Assembly (NCBI RefSeq): GCF_023502325.1
Contig: NZ_JAMFLZ010000002.1
Coordinates: forward strand, 310,001-374,000
Direction: 5' to 3'
Length of the DNA: 64,000 nucleotides
DNA from: Wocania_A spongiicola
GTDB lineage: Bacteria > Bacteroidota > Bacteroidia > Flavobacteriales > Flavobacteriaceae
Of this stretch, positions 58,311 through 64,000 are shown in pieces (the stretch's first letter is position 1; every line of letters begins with the position of its first letter). The position numbers and the translations under genes are program-made. Below the pieces are notes generated by a model. The model did not search any database. It was not told the origin of the DNA and worked only from the letters and a program-made list of their open reading frames with translations.

Positions 58311-60917
58311 ATGAAACAACTATTACTATTCAGCTTATTCATTTCATTTTCTATTTCTATTTATTCACAACAAGGGCCACCACCGCCTTGTGGAATTACA
58401 TCAGTTTACATTTGTGATGATAATGACGATGGTTTTAAAGAGTTGAATTTGAGGGGTTTATTTCCATTTACTTCATTTTGCGCAGCTAGCCAAGGGGAAG
58501 TTGAGACTGATTATCATACAATTTCTTATTATGAGACGCAGGATGATATGAATAATGAAACGAATGCTATTATAAACCCTGAAGCCTATACAAATATATC
58601 TAACCCACAAGTCATTTATTTTAGAGCAAATGCTATAAATTCTGGAGGGAACTTTGAATCCCTTACATCGTATGATGATTTTGTAGAAATTAAAAGGTTA
58701 TCTACTACTATTTCTCCATTAGAAGTTTGTGATGATTTATCAGATGGAGATGACACAAATGGATATGCTATATTTGATTTAACACAAATAGGAGTTAGTA
58801 TATTTTGCGGAAGCGTACCAAGTAATTATTCTGTTTCATATTATAAAGATAAAGCTCAAACTGATTTAATTGTTAACCCAACTGCTTATTACTCTAATAC
58901 ACAAACTATTCACGCAAGAGTTGAATATTTAGATACAGGGTATGTGGAAACAACATCATTTGAGTTGATTGTTTGGATACCGCCAACAATGAATAGTGTG
59001 TCTAGTGTTTTGGTTTGCGATGATGACTCAGATGGGTTTATTGAATTTGATTTAACTAATAAAGATTCTGAAATTTTAAATGGGCAAGTAGGTAGCGAAG
59101 TATTGTATTATGAAGATTCTTCTTTTACAAATCCTATAGACAAAAACACCTTGTATCAAAATATAACAAATCCACAAACAATTTATGTAAGAGTTGAAAA
59201 TTCATTCGGTTGTTTTGATACAGGAGAGTTTAGTATAAGTGTATTGCCTATTCCGCAAATAAATCAACCAACACCTTTAGAAGTTTGTGATGATATTAGC
59301 GGAGATGGAGTTGAAACTTTTGATTTAAATTCTAAAAACACAGAAATAATTGGTACTCAAACAGGTGTGTCAATATCTTATTATTCAACTCTGTTTGATG
59401 CTGAAGTTGATATTAACCCTTTACCATCTTCATTCACTAATTACGCTAACCCGCTAACAATATATGTAAGAGTTCAGAATGACCCCACAGGATGTTTTGC
59501 AATAACTACTTTGGACTTGTATGTGAAAGATTGTTCTAATTCTGGCGTTATTGAAGTCAATGCGTTTTATGATGAAGATACTAATGGTACTTTTGAAAAT
59601 GATGAAAACCTTTTTGTGAATGGGCTTTTTACCTATGAAATGAATAATGATGGCATTCAATACGTTGTAAGTTCTTCAACAGGGTCTTTCGAAATTATAA
59701 GTGACGACGATAATAATACTTATGACATAAGTTATAGTTTATACGATGAGTATTTAGATTGCTATAATATTACAACTGATTTGTACGAAGATGTTAGTGC
59801 AACAAACGGAAACCTTGTAACTTATAACTTCCCAATTACCAAAGTTCAAGATTGTGGAGATATTGCCATTTATTTAGTGTCCTATGTGCCGCCAAGACCT
59901 GGATTCGATTATGTCAATTATTTAGTAATTAAAAATAAAGGTTTAGAAACTGTTGCTTCTGGTTCAGTTGAGTTTGTTCATGATCCATTGGTAACTTTCA
60001 ATAATGTAACTTATATAGATGCTGGCAATAGTGTTGTAAATACTGCTACTGGTTTTACTTTAGATTTTATTAATCTTGCGCCTAATCAACAAGAAACAGT
60101 ATTAATTAATATGAATGTTCCTGTTCCAACAAGCTTAGGGGCTTTATTAACAAATACAGCTACATATTCTGTAACTGATTTATCTGCTGAAAACAACACA
60201 TCTGTTTTGTCTGAAACCGTAATAGGTTCATACGACCCTAATGACATTGCAGAATCTCATGGACCAGAAATTATTCATAGTGATTTTGAAGCTACTGATT
60301 ATTTATATTACACCGTAAGATTCCAAAATGTAGGAACAGCTGATGCTATAAATGTATCTATTGATAATACATTAGATTCTCGTTTAGATAAGTCAACCAT
60401 TCAAATGCTTTTGTCAAGTCATGCCAATGTGTTTACTAGAGTAGATAGTCAATTAAATTGGAAATTTGATAATATTCATTTACCAAGTGAAGATATGGAC
60501 GAGCCTAATAGCCATGGTTACGTATATTATAAAATAAAGCCTTTAACTGGATATAGTGTTGGTGATATTATACCAAACACAGCCGAGATTTATTTTGATT
60601 TTAACCCTGCAGTTGTCACTAATACATTTCAAACAGAATTTGTAACTACACTTTCTAATGAAAAGATTAGTGATTCAGAGTTTGTTTTATTCCCAAATCC
60701 AGCAAATAATTTGGTTGAATTAAAATTTAATAAATACTCAAGCAATAGTATCGAAACTAGAATATATAATATTCAAGGAAAAATGATTCTTAGTAATAAA
60801 AATCAATTGCAAAATAAAGCGGTTCAATTAAATGTTTCTTCTTTAAAAAGTGGATTGTATTTTCTTAAAGTAAATGATGGCGTTAATGAATTTACAAGAA
60901 AGTTAATGGTTAAATAA
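58311..60917 (+). CDS. Large secreted repeat protein with T9SS type A sorting domain
   Basis: An 868-residue protein: signal peptide (1-20), four repeats of about 90-105 residues each starting with a CDDxxxDG-type motif (VYICDDNDDG near 28, LEVCDDLSDGD near 137, VLVCDDDSDG near 232, LEVCDDISGDG near 322), a SdrD-like segment near 410-500, a DUF11/DUF7619-like region with GSYDPNDIAESHG near 640, and the C-terminal sorting domain (about 788-868, FVLFPNPANN to FTRKLMVK). It is exported by the type IX system and attached to or released from the cell. Probable adhesin; acidic Asp-rich repeats may bind calcium. No partner gene. Confidence 0.94.
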   Translation: MKQLLLFSLFISFSISIYSQQGPPPPCGITSVYICDDNDDGFKELNLRGLFPFTSFCAASQGEVETDYHTISYYETQDDMNNETNAIINPEAYTNISNPQVIYFRANAINSGGNFESLTSYDDFVEIKRLSTTISPLEVCDDLSDGDDTNGYAIFDLTQIGVSIFCGSVPSNYSVSYYKDKAQTDLIVNPTAYYSNTQTIHARVEYLDTGYVETTSFELIVWIPPTMNSVSSVLVCDDDSDGFIEFDLTNKDSEILNGQVGSEVLYYEDSSFTNPIDKNTLYQNITNPQTIYVRVENSFGCFDTGEFSISVLPIPQINQPTPLEVCDDISGDGVETFDLNSKNTEIIGTQTGVSISYYSTLFDAEVDINPLPSSFTNYANPLTIYVRVQNDPTGCFAITTLDLYVKDCSNSGVIEVNAFYDEDTNGTFENDENLFVNGLFTYEMNNDGIQYVVSSSTGSFEIISDDDNNTYDISYSLYDEYLDCYNITTDLYEDVSATNGNLVTYNFPITKVQDCGDIAIYLVSYVPPRPGFDYVNYLVIKNKGLETVASGSVEFVHDPLVTFNNVTYIDAGNSVVNTATGFTLDFINLAPNQQETVLINMNVPVPTSLGALLTNTATYSVTDLSAENNTSVLSETVIGSYDPNDIAESHGPEIIHSDFEATDYLYYTVRFQNVGTADAINVSIDNTLDSRLDKSTIQMLLSSHANVFTRVDSQLNWKFDNIHLPSEDMDEPNSHGYVYYKIKPLTGYSVGDIIPNTAEIYFDFNPAVVTNTFQTEFVTTLSNEKISDSEFVLFPNPANNLVELKFNKYSSNSIETRIYNIQGKMILSNKNQLQNKAVQLNVSSLKSGLYFLKVNDGVNEFTRKLMVK

Positions 60918-60983
60918 ATAAGGTATAAATTGTAATACAAGCTTTTAAAAGACGACAAACACATCAAACTAATTTTAAGCAAA

Positions 60984-61769
60984 ATGAAAAGCATATTTCC
61001 AGTATTACTAGTATTTTTAATTGCCTCTTGCAAGCAAACACCAGAAGCAAAAACAGAAATAGAAGAAGCAGTAATTACAACGACTTCTAAAATTTACCCA
61101 GAAAACATTTCAAAAATATTTAAAGCCCATGGAGGTATTGATACTTGGAATGTTATGGAGAATTTGGTGTTTGAAACTGAGCTTCCTGAAGGCAATGAAA
61201 AAACGACAACAGCTTTAAAAAGTAGAAAATCATTAATTGAAACTAATAAATTTAAGATTGGTTTTGATGGCGAAAAAGTTTGGTTAAAACAAGACACATT
61301 AGCTTATAAAGGCAATGCCAAATTTTATTATAATCTAATGTCTTATTTTTACGCAATGCCTTTTATTCTAGGAGATGATGGTATTATCTACGAAGATGTT
61401 GAACCATTAATTTTTGAAGAAAAAGAATATCCAGGAATTAAAATTTCTTATAATGATGGAGTAGGAGAGTCACCAGAAGATGAGTATGTATTGTACTACG
61501 ATTCTGAGACAAACAAAATGACTTGGTTGAGCTATACAGTCACCTATTTTTCAAAAGAAAAAAGTAAAGAATTTCGTTATATAAAATACAGTAACTGGCA
61601 AACTATTGAAGGTTTGCTGCTACCCGAAACGTTAACATGGTATAATTATGAAAATAATAAACCAACAACAAAACGTAGCGATTTAAAGTTTATAAATGTA
61701 ATTCTATCAAAAGAAAAGCCATCAGATACTTTATTTGAAATACCTGAAGGCGCAAAAATTATTGAATAG
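60984..61769 (+). CDS. DUF6503 family lipoprotein
   Basis: A 261-residue lipoprotein (lipobox IASC, Cys16). The domain starts HGGIDTWNVMENLVFETELP and carries GFDGEKVWLKQD near 93, as in DUF6503 proteins, which resemble LolA-type beta sheets that hold lipids. Function unproven. It follows the T9SS protein after 66 bases and is closed by a strong terminator. Confidence 0.88.
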   Translation: MKSIFPVLLVFLIASCKQTPEAKTEIEEAVITTTSKIYPENISKIFKAHGGIDTWNVMENLVFETELPEGNEKTTTALKSRKSLIETNKFKIGFDGEKVWLKQDTLAYKGNAKFYYNLMSYFYAMPFILGDDGIIYEDVEPLIFEEKEYPGIKISYNDGVGESPEDEYVLYYDSETNKMTWLSYTVTYFSKEKSKEFRYIKYSNWQTIEGLLLPETLTWYNYENNKPTTKRSDLKFINVILSKEKPSDTLFEIPEGAKIIE

Positions 61770-61779
61770 TAACTTTAAT

Positions 61780-61812
61780 AAAAAGCTTCGTAAATCCTTA
61801 CGAAGCTTTTTT
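61780..61812. terminator. Bidirectional terminator between DUF6503 and amidohydrolase genes
   Basis: AAAAAGCTTCGTAA (61780-61793) and TTACGAAGCTTTTT (61798-61811) are perfect complements around ATCC. Confidence 0.92.
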
Positions 61813-61816
61813 GTTT

Positions 61817-63118
61817 TTATTGATTCTTGAACTTATTTGAATAGCGTTTCCAGAGTTTAGTTTGGTGAGTATCTAAGCTTATTTTTCTACCATCAATAAA
61901 CGCCTCAATTATAATATTTGTCCGCATATCTAAAGCATCTCCTTCGCTAATAAAAAGGGTTGCACTTTTACCAGTTTCTAAGCTTCCATAGTTAGTGTCA
62001 ATTCCTAATATTTTAGCAGGATTTAATGTAATAAGTTGCAATGCTTGTTCTTTAGTTAATCCATGAGCAACTGTGGTGCCAGCATAAAAAGGTAAATTTC
62101 TGGAATTCATGCGTTCCATTTGTCCACTGGCTTGCAGGGCTACTAAAACACCATTATCAACTAGAAGCTTAGCTTTTTTATAAGGTAAATCATAATCATC
62201 ATCATCATTATTTGGTCTAGAATGTACACGTTGCAATAGTACAGGAACATTATTTTGTTTTAAAAGATTAGTAATTTTATAAGCGTCTCTGCCTCCAACT
62301 ATAACCATTTTTGTTATACCATTTTCTTTAGAAAAATTTATAGCGTCAGTAATACCTTTTTCGTCATTAACATTTATATAAAGTGTTTTAGAACCATCAA
62401 AAACACCTTGTAAAGCTTCAAAAGGTAAATTAGTTATAGACTCACTTCCTTTATTATAAGCTTTACTTGCTTTAAAATAGTTAGCTACTTCGGAAACTTG
62501 ATTTGCATATTTTTTATTTATTTTTAGGCCAGGATCTTCTCCAAGCCACCATCGGCCTCTTGTAAAATTATTAGGCCAATTCATATGAATGCCATCATTA
62601 GTCTTTATATTAGCATCTTCCCAATTCCAAGCATCAAACTGCACTATTGATGAGGTGCCAGAAATACGACCACCGCGAGGTGTAATCTGCCCTAAAAGCA
62701 CACCGTTTGGCCGCATAGATTCAATAACTTTAGATTCAGTGTTGTATGCAATTAGACTTCTAATATGTGGATTCCATGTTCCCATTTCAGCATCATCGTC
62801 TGTAGCTTTTACTGCATCAATTTCAACTAAACCTAAAGTGGAATTTGGAATTATAAATCCAGGATATATGTGCTTCCCCTTTCCATCTATAATTTCGCCA
62901 ATACGAGCTATTTTTGTTAAAGCACTTCCAACGAAAGTGATTTTGCCACTATCAAACATGATAAGTGAGTTCTCTATAACTTTGCCATTCCCTAAATGGG
63001 CTGTAGCACCTTCAATAGTTATGGTTTTTGTTTGCTTTGGAGCAGGTGTTTGTTGTGCTATTACTATTGAAGAACACAATAACATAACGAATAAGAATAT
63101 TTTTTTTAAATTTTTCAT
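61817..63118 (-). CDS. Secreted amidohydrolase family protein
   Basis: I start at ATG 63118, giving 433 residues with a signal peptide (MKNLKKIFLFVMLLCSSIVIAQ); the longer frame to 63154 overlaps the neighbouring gene. The fold is imidazolonepropionase-like: composite beta domain with GKGKHIYPGFIIPNS near 80-95, and later YAGTTVAHGLTKEQALQLIT with LNPAKILGIDTNYGSLETGK. The metal-binding HxH normally after the GFI strand is replaced by PNST, so this copy may lack one or both metals. Upstream is a second amidohydrolase gene on the same strand. Confidence 0.9.
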   Translation of the reverse strand: MKNLKKIFLFVMLLCSSIVIAQQTPAPKQTKTITIEGATAHLGNGKVIENSLIMFDSGKITFVGSALTKIARIGEIIDGKGKHIYPGFIIPNSTLGLVEIDAVKATDDDAEMGTWNPHIRSLIAYNTESKVIESMRPNGVLLGQITPRGGRISGTSSIVQFDAWNWEDANIKTNDGIHMNWPNNFTRGRWWLGEDPGLKINKKYANQVSEVANYFKASKAYNKGSESITNLPFEALQGVFDGSKTLYINVNDEKGITDAINFSKENGITKMVIVGGRDAYKITNLLKQNNVPVLLQRVHSRPNNDDDDYDLPYKKAKLLVDNGVLVALQASGQMERMNSRNLPFYAGTTVAHGLTKEQALQLITLNPAKILGIDTNYGSLETGKSATLFISEGDALDMRTNIIIEAFIDGRKISLDTHQTKLWKRYSNKFKNQ

Positions 63119-63131
63119 TTGTAATATGTTT

Positions 63132-64000
63132 TTAGTGTTGGTAATCGTTATCAATAGAATCGCAGTGTAAATGCTCTTTTATTTTCTTTTTAATAGGTTG
63201 TGTTTTTAGACCTTTATTTTTAGCTTGCATCATCATATTAATAAGTTCACTTTTTTCGCTCTTTATTTCTGAGCGCTTTATTTTATCCTGTTTTAAGTCA
63301 AAATAAGTTACACCTTCAATAATTGTTTTTTCAGCTTTTGCATAAATAGATAATGGATTGTGCGACCAAAGCACAACATCAGCATCTTTACCGACTTTAA
63401 TACTACCAACACGTTCATCAATATGTAACAATTTTGCAGGATTTAGTGTAACAAATTTCCAAGCTTCTTCTTCGCTAATAGCACCATATTTAACTGATTT
63501 TGCTGCTTCCTGATTTAAACGACGAGACATTTCTCCATCATCACTATTAATAGCAACGGTTACACCAGCATTGTGCATAATGGCTGCGTTATACGGAATA
63601 GCATCATTTACTTCATATTTGTAAGCCCACCAATCACTAAATGTTGAACCACCAACACCATGTGCTTTCATTTTATCTGCAACTTTATAACCTTCAAGAA
63701 TATGTGTAAATGTATTGATGTTAAAATTGAAGCGTTCTGCAACTTTCATAAGCATATTAATTTCGCTTTGCACATAAGAGTGACAGGAAATATAGCGCTC
63801 TTTGTTTAAAATTTGAGCAAGCACATCTAGTTCAATATCTTTTCTGTATGGCTTACCACTTTTCTTTAATGCATCATACTCTTTAGCTCTTGTAAAATAA
63901 TCTATATAAACTTGCTCAACACCCATTCGTGTTTGCGGAAAACGAACTCCGTTTTGATGCCTGGTTTGTTTTACGTTCTCTCCCAAAGCGAATTTTATAA
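63132..64000 (-). CDS. Secreted amidohydrolase family protein, C-terminal part (cut by window end)
   Basis: The frame is open to base 64000 without a convincing start (a TTG at 63986 is internal, and KFALGEN continues beyond), so the N-terminal part lies outside the window. Visible are a metal-dependent TIM-barrel end with SCHSYVQSEINMLM, FTHILEGYKVADKMKAHGVG, IMHNAGVTVAINSDDGEMSR (Asp ligand) and LNPAKLLHIDERVGSIKVGK. Unlike the next gene these keep the histidines and the Asp expected for catalysis. The two paralogues form a tandem pair; the substrate is probably a peptide or cyclic amide. Confidence 0.93.
   Translation of the reverse strand, partial: IKFALGENVKQTRHQNGVRFPQTRMGVEQVYIDYFTRAKEYDALKKSGKPYRKDIELDVLAQILNKERYISCHSYVQSEINMLMKVAERFNFNINTFTHILEGYKVADKMKAHGVGGSTFSDWWAYKYEVNDAIPYNAAIMHNAGVTVAINSDDGEMSRRLNQEAAKSVKYGAISEEEAWKFVTLNPAKLLHIDERVGSIKVGKDADVVLWSHNPLSIYAKAEKTIIEGVTYFDLKQDKIKRSEIKSEKSELINMMMQAKNKGLKTQPIKKKIKEHLHCDSIDNDYQH

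Noticed and set aside
62589..63170. Long plus-strand frame opposite the amidohydrolase
   Set aside because: Antisense to a well-supported gene with clear motifs and signal peptide; frame content is a mirror of that gene.

Overview
The window is AT-rich chromosomal DNA from a member of the Bacteroidota, almost certainly family Flavobacteriaceae. The evidence is a type IX secretion sorting domain, sigma/FecR/TonB-receptor genes, DUF4252, DUF5777, DUF3570 and DUF6503 families, -7 elements of the form TAnnTTTG, weak ribosome binding sites and a CarB without the C-terminal allosteric domain. The genus cannot be fixed from the sequence. No rRNA, tRNA, CRISPR array, transposase, integrase or phage gene was found.

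Layout. 1-2.6 kb: 3' end of carB and a surface protein. 2.7-10.4 kb: an envelope-glycan type locus with a NodU/CmcH carbamoyltransferase, SxtJ-like and DUF5989 membrane proteins, two SGNH hydrolases, a nucleoside-phosphorylase homologue and two glycosyltransferases. 10.4-18.4 kb: a compact seven-gene minus-strand operon (nucleotidyltransferase, B12-binding radical SAM enzyme, methyltransferase, second B12-binding radical SAM enzyme, second methyltransferase, ABC exporter, glycosyltransferase) that looks like a biosynthesis-plus-export pathway for an unknown product. 18.4-21.8 kb: an ECF sigma operon (OB-fold protein, DUF5777 barrel, haem lipoprotein, YceI) divergent from a DoxX-like gene; the two units share a 28-bp palindrome that reads as two mirrored ECF promoters.

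21.9-27.3 kb: thioesterase, RmuC and a thioredoxin/ApbE/DUF4266/DUF3570 redox cluster. 27.4-40.8 kb: a corrinoid region with sigma/FecR/TonB receptor, a BtuFCD-type importer, CobU-CobT-CobS-CobC lower-ligand assembly, a cobalamin riboswitch with its own promoter ahead of a BtuB-type receptor, and two PP-loop ATPases of the Dph6 family. Import plus nucleotide-loop assembly, with no corrin-ring synthesis in view, means salvage. This could supply the cofactor for the two B12-binding radical SAM enzymes upstream.

40.8-64 kb: S41 peptidase, an ECF/anti-sigma-like/DUF4252 operon, then mostly housekeeping and envelope genes (purB, TrmH-type methyltransferases, sirtuin, DEAD-box helicase with a structured leader, M48 protease, a T9SS-sorted repeat protein, two amidohydrolases, the second cut by the window edge).

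The best candidates for an undescribed system are the 10.4-18.4 kb operon, the PP-loop enzymes in the B12 salvage region, and the mirrored-promoter ECF regulon.
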